Below, piece after piece: positions 48,663 to 57,969 of a stretch of 64,000 bases of DNA (the stretch's first letter is position 1; each line of letters opens with the position of its first letter). The DNA lies in NCBI RefSeq assembly GCF_001665535.1, contig NZ_LZSQ01000117.1, positions 104,329 through 168,328 of the forward strand, in the 5' to 3' direction. The stretch comes from Mycobacterium sp. 852002-51961_SCH5331710. GTDB taxonomy: Bacteria > Actinomycetota > Actinomycetes > Mycobacteriales > Mycobacteriaceae. Made by a program: the position numbers and the translations under genes. Under the pieces are notes generated by a model. It was not told the origin of the DNA. It ran no database searches and saw only the letters and a list, made by a program, of their open reading frames with translations.

Positions 48663-49653
48663 GGGCCGCGCGCAACGCCTTCACCACGTCCTCGGTGGAC
48701 CCGGTGGCCGAATATCCGGCTGCCAGGCGGTGACCGCCACCGCCGAACCCACTCGCGACCGGCGACAGGTCATAGGACTTGGCCCGCATCGACACCGACC
48801 AGTGGCCCGGCTCGATCTCCTTGAACACCGCGGCGACCTCGGCCTCCTGCGTGGTGCGCACGATGTCGACGATGCTCTCGACTTCCTCGGGCCGGGCGTT
48901 GACCCACTCCCGGTGGTCGACGACCGCGTACACCAGACCCCGGCCGTCGGCGGCCTCGGGCAGCAGCTGCGCCGAGGACAACACCCGTGACAGCATCGGC
49001 AGCCACGCGAACGGGTGGGTGTCGAGCAGGGTCCGGCTGATGCCGGCGTTGTCCACGCCGAGTTCGACGAGGCGCGCCGCCAGCCGATGCGCGCGCGGGG
49101 TGGCCCAGCGGAACGAACCGGTGTCGGTGGTCAGCCCCGCGTACAGGCAGTGCGCGACGCCGATGTCGATCGGCTTGTCCCACGCGTCGAGCAGGTCGGC
49201 CACCAGCATCGTGGTGGAGTCGGCCGAGGCGTCGACGAAGTTGGCGGTGCCGAACAGCCGGTTGGAGGCGTGGTGGTCGATCACCAGCACCTCGCGGCGG
49301 TCGTCGACCAGACCGCGCAGCACCCCGAGCCGGTTGACGCTGGGGATGTCGACCGTGACCACCAGATCGGGGTCGCGCCGCATCTCGTCGGGGCCGACGA
49401 GCAGGTGACCGCCGGGCAGCGACTGCAGCGATTCGGGCAGTTTCTCCGGCGCGGCGAAGCTCACCTGAACGCTCTTGCCGACCTGGTCGAGCACCAGAGC
49501 CAACGCCAGACCTGCGCCTATCGTGTCGGCGTCGGGATAGACGTGGCACACGACCCCGATCGAGCCGGCCGCCGAGAGCAGTTCGGCTGCGCGCCGGGCG
49601 TTGACCCGATCTCCCACTTCCGGAGCGTCAGTCGTCTTGTCGATCGCGGTCAC
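48655..49653 (-). CDS. nrnA: DHH/DHHA1 phosphoesterase, NrnA-type (Rv2837c-like)
   Basis: A 332-residue bifunctional nanoRNase/pAp phosphatase that in M. tuberculosis also hydrolyses cyclic di-AMP products. Motifs: CHVYPDADTIGAGLAL (near residue 37), VDIPS, the catalytic DHH in VIDHHASNRL, and C-terminal DHHA1 GFGGGGHRLAAGY. GTG 49653 overlaps the rbfA end by 26 bp. All metal ligands are present. Confidence 0.93.
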   Translation of the reverse strand: MTAIDKTTDAPEVGDRVNARRAAELLSAAGSIGVVCHVYPDADTIGAGLALALVLDQVGKSVQVSFAAPEKLPESLQSLPGGHLLVGPDEMRRDPDLVVTVDIPSVNRLGVLRGLVDDRREVLVIDHHASNRLFGTANFVDASADSTTMLVADLLDAWDKPIDIGVAHCLYAGLTTDTGSFRWATPRAHRLAARLVELGVDNAGISRTLLDTHPFAWLPMLSRVLSSAQLLPEAADGRGLVYAVVDHREWVNARPEEVESIVDIVRTTQEAEVAAVFKEIEPGHWSVSMRAKSYDLSPVASGFGGGGHRLAAGYSATGSTEDVVKALRAALG

Positions 49654-50131
49654 CGATGTCCTCAGAGTCGTCAGGCCCCCCGGCTGCTGCCTCGCCCTCC
49701 ATCTCAGTGACACGGTACGGGTCCGCATCGCCTGCGTGCTTGGCACCTTGCCGAACTCGCGCCAATTCCTCATCCGCGGCGCGGGCGCGAGCCAGCAGTT
49801 CCTCCATCTTCACCGCCGCGTCGGGCACGGTGTCACGCTCGAAAGCGAGCGTGGGTGTGAACCGCACACCCAGGCTCGCGCCGACCTTCGAGCGCAGCAC
49901 ACCCTTTGCCTTCTCCAGCCCAGCCGCGGCCGCGTCGAAGTCCGGCTCCTCGGACAGCGACGCGCCGAGCACCGTGTAGAACAGCGTCGCGTCGTGTAGG
50001 TCGTTGGTGACCTTGGCGTCGGTGATCGTCACCCCGGCCAGCCGAGGATCCTTGATCTCGTATTCGATCGCCGAGGCGACGATGGTGGAAATGCGTTTGG
50101 CCAGTCGCTTCGCCCGTGCGGGGTCACTCAT
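49628..50131 (-). CDS. rbfA: Ribosome-binding factor A
   Basis: A 167-residue KH-fold factor for 30S maturation. Features: MSDPARAKRLAKRISTIVASAIEYEIKDPRL (recognised by ARAKRLAKRI and EIKDPRL) and VRFTPTLAFERD. The C-terminal 40 residues are acidic and Gly-rich, an extension common in mycobacteria. Follows infB with 33 bp between, which contain copy 2 of the 26-bp repeat. Confidence 0.95.
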   Translation of the reverse strand: MSDPARAKRLAKRISTIVASAIEYEIKDPRLAGVTITDAKVTNDLHDATLFYTVLGASLSEEPDFDAAAAGLEKAKGVLRSKVGASLGVRFTPTLAFERDTVPDAAVKMEELLARARAADEELARVRQGAKHAGDADPYRVTEMEGEAAAGGPDDSEDIGDRDRQDD

Positions 50132-50132
50132 T

Positions 50133-50158
50133 TCTGCTCTTCGCGCAAGCGCTCATCG
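50133..50158 (-). repeat. 26-bp intercistronic repeat, copy 2
   Basis: Identical in all 26 bases to 24826-24851. Begins 1 bp upstream of the rbfA ATG and extends to 6 bp before the infB stop codon end, filling the infB-rbfA gap. Confidence 0.75.
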
Positions 50159-50164
50159 CCCACC

Positions 50165-52864
50165 CTAGGTGCGCTCCTTCTCAACGAGCTCGTACGTCTC
50201 GATGACGTCGCCTTCCTTGATGTCGGAGTACGTCAGCGTCAGACCGCATTCGTAGCCCTCGCGGACCTCGGTGACGTCGTCCTTCTCCCGGCGCAGCGAC
50301 GACACGGTGAGGTTCTCGGCCACCACGACGTTGTCGCGCAGCAGCCGGGCCTTCGCGTTGCGCCGCATGATCCCCGACTGGACGAGGCAGCCGGCGATGT
50401 TGCCGACCTTCGACGACCGGAAGATCGCGCGGATCTCGGCGCGGCCGAGCTCCTTCTCCTCGTAGATCGGCTTGAGCATGCCCTTGAGCGCGCTCTCGAT
50501 CTCGTCGATGGCCTGGTAGATCACCGAGTAGTAGCGGATCTCCACACCTTCACGGTTGGCCAGTTCGGTGGCCTTGCCCTCGGCGCGGACGTTGAAGCCG
50601 ATGATGATCGCGTCCGAGGCCGACGCCAGGTTGACGTTGGTCTCGGTGACGCCACCGACGCCGCGGTCGATGACACGCAGCTCGACCTCGTCGTCGACCT
50701 GGATGCCCAGCAGGGCCTCCTCGAGCGCCTCGACCGTACCGGCGTTGTCGCCCTTGAGGATCAGGTTCAGCTGGCTGGTTTCCTTCAGCGCCGAATCCAG
50801 GTCCTCGAGGCTGATCCGCTTGCGGCTGCGGGCGGCCAGGGCGTTGCGCTTGCGGGCGCTGCGCCGGTCCGCGATCTGCCGCGCGATGCGGTCTTCGTCG
50901 ACGACGAGGAAGTTGTCACCTGCGCCGGGCACCGATGTGAAGCCGACGACCTGGACGGGCCGCGACGGCAGCGCCTCGGCGACGTCGTCACCGTGCTCGT
51001 CGACCATGCGCCGGACACGTCCGTACGCGTCGCCGGCCACCACCGAGTCGCCGACCCGCAGCGTGCCGCGCTGGATGAGCACGGTCGCCACCGGGCCTCG
51101 ACCGCGGTCGAGGTGCGCCTCGATCGCCACACCCTGGGCCTCCATGTCGGGGTTGGCCCGCAGGTCCAGCGATGCGTCGGCGGTCAGGACGACCGCCTCG
51201 AGCAGCGCCTCGATATTGGTGCCCGCCTTGGCCGAGATGTCGACGAACATCGTGTCGCCGCCGTACTCCTCGGGGATGAGGCCGTACTCGGTGAGCTGCC
51301 CGCGGATCTTGGCCGGATCCGCGCCTTCCTTGTCGATCTTGTTGACCGCCACCACGATCGGCACCTCGGCCGCCTGCGCGTGGTTGAGCGCCTCCACCGT
51401 CTGAGGCATGACGCCGTCGTCGGCCGCCACCACGAGGATCGCAATGTCGGTGGCCTTGGCACCGCGGGCACGCATGGCGGTGAACGCCTCGTGGCCCGGG
51501 GTGTCGATGAACGTGATCGGTCGCGGCGTGCCGTCGAGATCGACCTCGACCTGGTAAGCGCCGATGTGCTGGGTGATGCCGCCCGCCTCGCCCTCGCGGA
51601 CGGTGGCGTTGCGGATCGTGTCCAGCAGTCGGGTCTTGCCGTGGTCGACGTGGCCCATGACCGTGACGACCGGCGGCCGCTGCTCGAGGTCCTCTTCGCC
51701 GCCCTCGTCCTCGCCGTAGGTGAGGTCGAACGACTCCAGCAGCTCGCGGTCCTCGTCCTCTGGCGAGACGACCTGAACCTTGTAGTTCATCTCGCTGCCG
51801 AGAAGCTCGAGGGTGTCGTCGCCGACGGACTGCGTCGCGGTGACCATCTCGCCGAGGTTGAACAACGCCTGCACCAGTGAGGCGGGGTTGGCGTCGATCT
51901 TCTCGGCGAAGTCGCTCAGCGAGGCGCCGCGGGCGAGCCGGATGGTCTCGCCGTTGCCGTGCGGCAGGCGAACGCCACCGACGACGGGCGCCTGCATGTT
52001 CTCGTATTCGGCGCGTTTCGCCCTCTTCGACTTACGACCGCGCTTGGGCGCACCGCCGGGACGACCGAACGCACCGGCAGCACCGCCGCGCTGGCCGGGC
52101 CGACCGCCGCCACGACCGCGGAAGCCACCGCCGGCCGGACCGCCGCCGCCACCGCCGCGGTAGTTACCGCCGCCGCCACCACCGCCGGCACCGGGACGAC
52201 CGCCCTGACCCGCACCGGGACGGGGACCGCCGCCGGGGCCGGGGCGCGGACCGCCACCGGGACGCGGGGGCCGCGGGCCGGCGGGACGCTGAGGCATGTT
52301 GCTCGGGGACATCCCCGGGCGCGGGGTGCCGGGCCGCGGCCCACCGGGGCCGGGCCGAGGACCTTGCGGCCGCGGGATCGGGCGATCCACCGGCTGCTGG
52401 GTCGAGAACGGGTTGTTGCCGACGCGCGGGACGCGCGGAGCGGGCTTGGGCGCGCTCGGCGACGGGCCCGGGCGCGGGCCGGGACGTGCCGCAGGCGCAG
52501 CGGGCGTGGCCGGAGGGGCGGCCGCCGCGGGAGGCGCGACGGGCGGAGCCTCGGCGGCGGGCGCAGCAGGCTTGGGTGCGGGAGCCTTCGCGGGCTCCTG
52601 GGGGGTGGGGGCCTTGGCGGGCGCGGCCGGTGTGGCCGCCGTGGTACCGGGTTTCGCCGCCGACCCGTTTCCGTCGGCTTTGACCTTCTCCGCGGCCGGT
52701 TTCCCGCCGCCGAAGGATTCGCGCAGCCGGCGCGCGACCGGGGCCTCCACCGTGGAGGACGCGGATTTGACGAATTCGCCCTGTTCGCTCAGACGAGCGA
52801 GAACTTCCTTGCTGGTGACACCGAGTTCCTTGGCCAACTCGTGTACACGGGCCTTACCTGCCAC
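50165..52864 (-). CDS. infB: Translation initiation factor IF-2
   Basis: An 899-residue GTPase that delivers initiator tRNA. Order: IF2 N-terminal helix domain (2-52, VHELAKELGVTSKEVLARL), a long Pro/Ala then Gly/Arg-rich low-complexity region (about 55-295, with RGG-like repeats), a basic KRGRKSKRAKRAEYE linker, G domain with GHVDHGKT (near residue 402), DTPGHEAF, NKID and the C-terminal domains II-IV. Low-complexity length is at the high end for mycobacteria. ATG start; first of infB-rbfA-nrnA-dinF. Confidence 0.96.
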   Translation of the reverse strand: MAGKARVHELAKELGVTSKEVLARLSEQGEFVKSASSTVEAPVARRLRESFGGGKPAAEKVKADGNGSAAKPGTTAATPAAPAKAPTPQEPAKAPAPKPAAPAAEAPPVAPPAAAAPPATPAAPAARPGPRPGPSPSAPKPAPRVPRVGNNPFSTQQPVDRPIPRPQGPRPGPGGPRPGTPRPGMSPSNMPQRPAGPRPPRPGGGPRPGPGGGPRPGAGQGGRPGAGGGGGGGNYRGGGGGGPAGGGFRGRGGGRPGQRGGAAGAFGRPGGAPKRGRKSKRAKRAEYENMQAPVVGGVRLPHGNGETIRLARGASLSDFAEKIDANPASLVQALFNLGEMVTATQSVGDDTLELLGSEMNYKVQVVSPEDEDRELLESFDLTYGEDEGGEEDLEQRPPVVTVMGHVDHGKTRLLDTIRNATVREGEAGGITQHIGAYQVEVDLDGTPRPITFIDTPGHEAFTAMRARGAKATDIAILVVAADDGVMPQTVEALNHAQAAEVPIVVAVNKIDKEGADPAKIRGQLTEYGLIPEEYGGDTMFVDISAKAGTNIEALLEAVVLTADASLDLRANPDMEAQGVAIEAHLDRGRGPVATVLIQRGTLRVGDSVVAGDAYGRVRRMVDEHGDDVAEALPSRPVQVVGFTSVPGAGDNFLVVDEDRIARQIADRRSARKRNALAARSRKRISLEDLDSALKETSQLNLILKGDNAGTVEALEEALLGIQVDDEVELRVIDRGVGGVTETNVNLASASDAIIIGFNVRAEGKATELANREGVEIRYYSVIYQAIDEIESALKGMLKPIYEEKELGRAEIRAIFRSSKVGNIAGCLVQSGIMRRNAKARLLRDNVVVAENLTVSSLRREKDDVTEVREGYECGLTLTYSDIKEGDVIETYELVEKERT

Positions 52865-52942
52865 TACATCTCCATCTCTAGAGGCGTCAGCGGTGGTAGG
52901 CGCCGCGCCTCGGGTTAGCTATGACGCATGGTCATCGGGACT

Positions 52943-53335
52943 TCACGGTGTGCTCATGTTCTTCGCTACCTGTTCTGTTGCCGGGAGGTCGGGCGGGTCC
53001 GCACTGCTCACAGTGCCGACATACTCGATCACCGCGGATACGTCCGGTGAACCGGTGATGCGCAGCGCTCGACCGAACGCTCGCCGCCGAATCGCTGCCT
53101 CGAGGCACTGTGGAGTGGGATGCAGCCACGCACCCCGCCCCGGCAGCTTTCTCGCCCGGTCAACGGTCAGGGTGCTGAGAGAATTCCCAGCCCCATCGAC
53201 GTTGCCGACAGCGACCACCCGAAGCAGTTCGACGGCCAGCTCTCGTTTCCGGCAACCTACGCAGGTCCGCACCGGTCCGACAGGTTCGTCGGGGCTGCGT
53301 CGTTGCGCCGAAGCCGAAGTCTCGCGCTGGATCAC
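52943..53335 (-). CDS. ylxR: YlxR (DUF448) nucleic-acid-binding protein
   Basis: A 130-residue protein. YlxR domain: PVRTCVGCRKRELAVELLRVV, then GRGAWLHPTPQCLEAAIRRRAFGRALR (recognised by GRGAWLHP). YlxR proteins sit between nusA and infB and bind RNA or nucleoid; one bacterial homologue influences RNase P. The ends beyond residue 110 are disordered. GTG 53335 was chosen as the one closest to the domain. Gaps of 76 and 78 bp separate it from nusA and infB. Confidence 0.85.
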   Translation of the reverse strand: MIQRETSASAQRRSPDEPVGPVRTCVGCRKRELAVELLRVVAVGNVDGAGNSLSTLTVDRARKLPGRGAWLHPTPQCLEAAIRRRAFGRALRITGSPDVSAVIEYVGTVSSADPPDLPATEQVAKNMSTP

Positions 53336-53411
53336 AGGTGAGTCTACCGTCACTGCCGCTGGTATTTGAAATGGCTGCGCTGGTCGGCGTGGACACGTGC
53401 GCCGTCGGCGC

Positions 53412-54455
53412 TTACCGGTCCCCCACGGCACCGCGGGCCGCGTCCTGATCGGGCTCGGCCGCACCCGCGGGCGGCGCGTCGCTGCGGATGTCGATGCGCC
53501 AGCCGGTGAGCCGGGCCGCCAGCCGGGCGTTCTGCCCCTCCTTGCCGATGGCCAGCGACAGCTGGAAGTCGGGTACGACGACGCGGGCGGCGCGTGCGGC
53601 CTCGTCGATGACGGCCACCGAGACCACCTTGGCCGGTGAGAGCGCATTGGCGACGAACTTCGCCGGGTCGGGGTCGTAGTCGATGATGTCGATCTTCTCA
53701 CCCGACAGCTCACTCATCACGTTGCGCACCCGCTGACCCATCGGTCCGATGCACGCACCCTTGGCGTTGAGGCCCGGCACCCGCGAGGTGACCGCGATCT
53801 TGGAGCGGTGACCGGCCTCCCTGGCAACGGCCACGATCTCGACGGAGCCCTCGGCGATCTCGGGCACCTCCAGCGAGAACAGCTTGCGCACCAGATTCGG
53901 GTGCGTGCGCGACAGCGTGATCAGCGGTTCACGCGCACCGCGGCTGACGCCGACGACGTAGCAGCGCAGCCGATCACCGTGTTCGTAGCGTTCACCGGGC
54001 ACCTGCTCGGCCGCGGGGATGACGCCTTCGGAACCCTTGGTCTCGCTGCCCATCCGGACGACGACCAGCCCACGGGCGTTGGCCCGCGCGTCGCGCTGAA
54101 TCACCCCGCCGACGATGTCGCCCTCGCGGGCGGAGAACTCGCCGTAGGTCTTCTCGTTCTCGGCGTCGCGGAACCTCTGCAGCATGACCTGGCGTGCCGT
54201 CGTCGCGGCGACGCGGCCGAAACCCTCTGGGGTGTCGTCCCATTCGCTGATCGTGTTGCCGTCCTCGTCCAGCTCGGACGCGATGACCTTGACCTCGCCG
54301 GTCTTGCGGTCGATCTCGATGCGGGCCTCGGCGGCGTGCCCTTCGGTGTGCCGATAGGCGGTCAGCAGTGCGGATTTGATGGTTTCGACGAGTTCGCCCA
54401 CCGGAATCCCGCGGTCGACCTCGATGGCATGCAGCGCGGCCATGTCGATGTTCAC
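53412..54455 (-). CDS. nusA: Transcription termination/antitermination protein NusA
   Basis: A 347-residue NusA: N-terminal RNA polymerase-binding domain (1-125), S1 (about 128-190), then two KH domains (KIAVTSRVPGLNAKGACIGPMGQRV, recognised by NAKGACIGPMGQRV, and AIGKEGQNARLAARLTGW). Lacks the extra C-terminal acidic repeats of proteobacterial NusA, as usual in actinobacteria. GTG start overlaps the rimP stop (GTGA). Confidence 0.96.
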   Translation of the reverse strand: MNIDMAALHAIEVDRGIPVGELVETIKSALLTAYRHTEGHAAEARIEIDRKTGEVKVIASELDEDGNTISEWDDTPEGFGRVAATTARQVMLQRFRDAENEKTYGEFSAREGDIVGGVIQRDARANARGLVVVRMGSETKGSEGVIPAAEQVPGERYEHGDRLRCYVVGVSRGAREPLITLSRTHPNLVRKLFSLEVPEIAEGSVEIVAVAREAGHRSKIAVTSRVPGLNAKGACIGPMGQRVRNVMSELSGEKIDIIDYDPDPAKFVANALSPAKVVSVAVIDEAARAARVVVPDFQLSLAIGKEGQNARLAARLTGWRIDIRSDAPPAGAAEPDQDAARGAVGDR

Positions 54456-54991
54456 GCCGAAGCCTCCTTCCCAGATTGGCCGACCAGCTCCAGCTCTCGC
54501 GGATTGGGAGGCGAGAATTCAACTTGCACAACAGCTTTCGAGATGCCGTCCAGCGGCAGCTCACGTACGGAGAAGTTGGCCTGCCGGCCGGCCCGAACCA
54601 CCAGACGCACCACGCCGTCGCAGGTTTCGCCGATTCGGCCGGTCAGTTGGGTGCCGTCGGACAGCGTCAGCTCGACTTTGCGACCGTGCGCTCGCCGGAA
54701 GTGCTTCTCGGTGGTCAGCGGCCGGTCCACCCCGGGCGAGGTGACCTCGAGTACGTAGGGCGCCGACCGGGTGTCGAGTTCGTCGAGCAGCGTGGAGGCG
54801 GTTCGGGACAGTTGGGCGATCGATTCGAGGTCGAGGCCGTCGTCCCCGTCGGCCACCACCGTGATTCGCGGCGGACGCGCGGCCGGGTCGACGATGACGT
54901 CCTCGATTTCGTAACCGGCGCGCGCGAACTCGCCGTCGAGTAGCTCGATCACCTCTTTCTGCGACGGCAATCCCGCAGAATGCTCCGTCAC
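54452..54991 (-). CDS. rimP: Ribosome maturation factor RimP
   Basis: A 179-residue factor for 30S assembly. Motifs GYEIEDVIVD, YVLEVTSPGVDRPLTTEKHF (recognised by EVTSPGVDRPL) and VQVEFSPP at the C-terminus. GTG 54991 follows a good ribosome-binding site (GAGGAG) and gives the family length. First gene of the rimP-nusA-ylxR-infB set. Divergent from a lipoprotein gene 133 bp away. Confidence 0.94.
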   Translation of the reverse strand: MTEHSAGLPSQKEVIELLDGEFARAGYEIEDVIVDPAARPPRITVVADGDDGLDLESIAQLSRTASTLLDELDTRSAPYVLEVTSPGVDRPLTTEKHFRRAHGRKVELTLSDGTQLTGRIGETCDGVVRLVVRAGRQANFSVRELPLDGISKAVVQVEFSPPNPRELELVGQSGKEASA

Positions 54992-55124
54992 GGCGAGCTC
55001 CTCGTCTTGAGTTGTCCGGACACGATCCCCGGCGACACACCTTGGAACCGACACTCCACGATACGCCAGCACCGCCGCGGTAAACGCCAAACGAACGCCG
55101 ATGCGGATACGGCGCAATGGCAAG

Positions 55125-55634
55125 ATGTTGCTCGTGCCGAGCCCCCCGCCGACCATCAGCAGGAGACGCCTTTTGGCCTCGGCCGCGGCATTGGCGCTGG
55201 TGGGCGCGACCGCAGCGGCCTGCGGCTCCCCGCCCCCACCGCCGGAAGTCGACGAACTCGCCGCGCAGCTCGACCGGGCGCGCGCCGACAGCCAGCTGGC
55301 TACCGACGCCGCCGCCAACGAGCGGGGCAGCGTCGCCCAGGCCCTGACGGCGGTGGCGGCCGAGCGCGCGGCCCACGCACAGGCGTTGTCTGACGAACTG
55401 GTCCGGCTGCGCGGAGAGGAGGCGCCCACCTCGACGCCGACCAGCACCACCGCCGAGCCCGCCAAGCCGCCGACGGTCAAGGATGCCCGTAACGCGCTGC
55501 GGGCGTCGGCGTCGAGCGCCACCGAACTCGCGGCCAAACTCGACGGTTACCGCGCCGGGCTGCTCGCGTCGATCGCCGCGGCCTGCACCGCCGCGTACAC
55601 AGTCGCGCTCGCCGAACCGGAGAAGACGCGATGA
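55125..55634 (+). CDS. Tat-type lipoprotein with coiled-coil domain (Rv2843-like)
   Basis: A 169-residue exported protein. The signal PTISRRRLLASAAALALVGATAAACGSPPPP carries twin arginines (SRRRLL) and a lipobox (TAAACGS), so a Tat-exported lipoprotein is likely, acylated on that Cys. The mature part is Ala/Glu-rich helical, then Thr/Ser/Pro-rich and helical again. ATG 55125 was chosen near the signal; upstream ATG 55101 is possible. Its stop overlaps the next gene (ATGA), a DUF4439 protein. Confidence 0.78.
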   Translation: MLLVPSPPPTISRRRLLASAAALALVGATAAACGSPPPPPEVDELAAQLDRARADSQLATDAAANERGSVAQALTAVAAERAAHAQALSDELVRLRGEEAPTSTPTSTTAEPAKPPTVKDARNALRASASSATELAAKLDGYRAGLLASIAAACTAAYTVALAEPEKTR

Positions 55635-56098
55635 CGTCGGCGGAACCCACCCCCAGCCGGCCGTCGGATGCGGCGGACGGCGCGCTGTACGACGCGATCG
55701 CGACCGAGCACGCGACCATTTACGGGTACGGCATCGTCTCGGCGCATTCCACGCCCGAGGACAACAAGCTAGTGTCGGATTCCATGGCCGAGCACCGCGA
55801 ACGCCGCGAGGCCGGGCTGAAGATGCTGAGCGACCGGTCGATCGCCGGACCGCTGCCCGCAGCGGGATACCAGCTGCCGATGAAGGTGGAGACCCCCACC
55901 GATGCCGCCAAACTCGCGGTCCGGATGGAGGAGGACGCGGCCGTCGCGTGGCGCGCCGTCGTCGAGCAGGCCACCTCCGAACAGGAGCGCGCGTTCGGTG
56001 TGGCGGCGCTGACGCAAGCTGCGGTGACGGCGGCGCGTTGGAGCCAGGTGCTCGGCACGACGCCGGTCACGGTGCCGTTCCCGGGCGGCAGCGAGTAG
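55631..56098 (+). CDS. DUF4439 ferritin-like protein (Rv2844-like)
   Basis: A 155-residue alpha-helical protein. The pattern ALYDAIATEHATIYGYGIVSAHS and MAEHRERREAGLKML fits the DUF4439 four-helix bundle, in which Glu and His residues could bind metal (EHATIYGYG, EHRERRE). Ferritin-like, but activity is unknown. Translationally coupled to the upstream lipoprotein; the pair has conserved synteny with rimP. Confidence 0.82.
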   Translation: MTSAEPTPSRPSDAADGALYDAIATEHATIYGYGIVSAHSTPEDNKLVSDSMAEHRERREAGLKMLSDRSIAGPLPAAGYQLPMKVETPTDAAKLAVRMEEDAAVAWRAVVEQATSEQERAFGVAALTQAAVTAARWSQVLGTTPVTVPFPGGSE

Positions 56099-56107
56099 CT
56101 CCTCGCC

Positions 56108-56161
56108 GAGTGTGCGCTCAGGTCGAGATTCCGACCTGATTTTCGCGCTCAGCGCACGTTC
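56108..56161. repeat. Palindromic element between DUF4439 and proS genes
   Basis: Outer arms GAGTGTGCGCT (56108-56118) and AGCGCACGTTC (56151-56161) pair in 9 of 11 positions; inner CAGGTCG (56119-56125) and CGACCTG (56132-56138) are a perfect hairpin. At about 54 bp, it resembles the 56-bp repeat family (left arm GAGTGTGC as in copy D) but the interior differs. Also a likely bidirectional terminator, reaching into the proS stop. Confidence 0.6.
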
Positions 56162-57903
56162 GAGGGAGCCACGGCGGCCGCGATGTCCGCCACCGCGCCG
56201 TCGGTCGCGATCTCGCGCTTCTCGCCGCTGAACCGGTTGCGTAGCTCAACGACGCCGTCGGCCCAGCCACGGCCGACCACGACGATCCACGGCACCCCGA
56301 GCAGTTCGGCGTCCTTGAACTTCACCCCCGGCGAGGCGGTGCGGTCGTCGAACAGCACGTCGACGCCGCGCCGGTCCAGCTCGCCGGCCAGCTCCTCGGC
56401 GCCGGCGCGGGCGGCGGCGTCCTTGTTCGCGATGACGAGATGGACGTCGAACGGGGACACCTCCGACGGCCAGCGCAGGCCGATGTCGTCGTGGTGTTGT
56501 TCGGCGATGACGGCGACCAGCCGCGACACCCCGATGCCGTAGGACCCCATGGTCAACCGGACCGGTTTGCCGTTCTCGCCGAGCACGTCGACCTCGAACG
56601 CGTCGGTGTACTTGCGGCCCAGCTGGAAGATGTGGCCGATCTCGATGCCACGCGCGCTCACCAGCGGCCCGGCCCCGTCCGGCGACGGATCGCCGTCGCG
56701 CACCTCGGCGGCCTCGATCGTGCCGTCGGCGACGAAGTCGCGTCCGGCGACCAGGCCCACGACGTGCTTACCGGGTTCGTCCGCGCCGGTGATCCACGAC
56801 GTGCCGTCGACCACCCGCGGATCCACCAGATAACGAACGCCGTTGGCCAGCAACGCTTTCGGGCCGATATACCCCTTGGCCAGGAACGGGTGCTTGGCGA
56901 AGTCGGCGTCGTCGAGCAACGCGTACTCGGCCGGTTCCAGCGCGGCGCCCAGCCGTTTGTCGTCGACCTCGCGGTCACCGGGCACACCGACGCCCAGCAG
57001 CTCCCAGTCTTCGCCGGGCAGGCGGGTCTTGAGCATCACGTTCTTGAGGGTGTCGGCCGCGGTGACCGTGCGGTCCAGCGTGGCGTTGGCCCAGTCGACG
57101 AGCGTCGCGATCGTCGGGGTGCCCGGGGTCTCGTAGACCTTGGCCTCGGGCTGGCCGTCGATCGGCAGGGCTTCCGGAACCGCGGTGGTCACCGCTTCGA
57201 CGTTGGCGGCGTAGCCGGATTCGAGACAGCGCACGAACGTGTCCTCGCCGATCTCGCTTTCGGCCAGGAACTCCTCTGATGCGCTGCCGCCCATCGCCCC
57301 CGACACCGCCGACACGATCACGTAGCGCACACCCAACCGATCGAAGATCCGTTGGTAGGCCTCGCGGTGCGCCAGGTACTGCGCGCGCAGGCCGTCGTCG
57401 TCGACGTCGAACGAGTACGAGTCCTTCATGACGAACTCGCGGCCGCGCAGGATGCCGGCCCGCGGCCGCGCCTCGTCGCGGTACTTGGTCTGGATCTGGA
57501 ACAGCAGCAGCGGAAAATCCTTGTAGCTGCTGTACTCCCCCTTCACCGTCAGCGTGAAGAACTCCTCGTGGGTGGGGCCCAGCATGTAGTCGTTGCGGCG
57601 GCGGTCCTGCAGCCGAAACACGCCGTCGCCGTACTCGGTCCAGCGGTTCGTCGTCTCGTAGGGGGCCTTGGGCAGCAGCGCCGGGAAAAGGATCTCCTGG
57701 CCGCCAATCCCGGTCATCTCGGACCGGACGACGTTCTCGATTTTGCGCAGCACCCGCAACCCCAGCGGCAGCCAGCTGTAGAGGCCGGGTCCGACGGGCC
57801 GGATGTAACCGGCGCGGATCAGCAGTTTGTGGCTGGGCACTTCGGCGTCGGCGGGGTCGTCGCGCAGAGTGCGCAGAAACAGCTCCGACATGCGGGTGAT
57901 CAC
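56149..57903 (-). CDS. proS: Prolyl-tRNA synthetase, bacterial type
   Basis: A 584-residue class II synthetase. Motifs: GPGLYSWLPLGLRVLRKIE, RPRAGILRGREFVMKDSYSF (recognised by RAGILRGREFVMKDSYSF) as motif 2 region, and GSYGIGVSRLVAV as motif 3. The editing (INS) domain between motifs 2 and 3 is present (residues about 220-380), so misacylated Ala-tRNA can be cleared. GTG 57903 gives VITRMSELFLRTLR as in relatives; a TTG three codons upstream is the alternative. Confidence 0.96.
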   Translation of the reverse strand: MITRMSELFLRTLRDDPADAEVPSHKLLIRAGYIRPVGPGLYSWLPLGLRVLRKIENVVRSEMTGIGGQEILFPALLPKAPYETTNRWTEYGDGVFRLQDRRRNDYMLGPTHEEFFTLTVKGEYSSYKDFPLLLFQIQTKYRDEARPRAGILRGREFVMKDSYSFDVDDDGLRAQYLAHREAYQRIFDRLGVRYVIVSAVSGAMGGSASEEFLAESEIGEDTFVRCLESGYAANVEAVTTAVPEALPIDGQPEAKVYETPGTPTIATLVDWANATLDRTVTAADTLKNVMLKTRLPGEDWELLGVGVPGDREVDDKRLGAALEPAEYALLDDADFAKHPFLAKGYIGPKALLANGVRYLVDPRVVDGTSWITGADEPGKHVVGLVAGRDFVADGTIEAAEVRDGDPSPDGAGPLVSARGIEIGHIFQLGRKYTDAFEVDVLGENGKPVRLTMGSYGIGVSRLVAVIAEQHHDDIGLRWPSEVSPFDVHLVIANKDAAARAGAEELAGELDRRGVDVLFDDRTASPGVKFKDAELLGVPWIVVVGRGWADGVVELRNRFSGEKREIATDGAVADIAAAVAPSNVR

Positions 57904-57969
57904 AGCCGACAACCTTACTGACTGTGCTGATCCCCCGATCGCTACGCTCTTACCCCGCCGGAACCCGAG

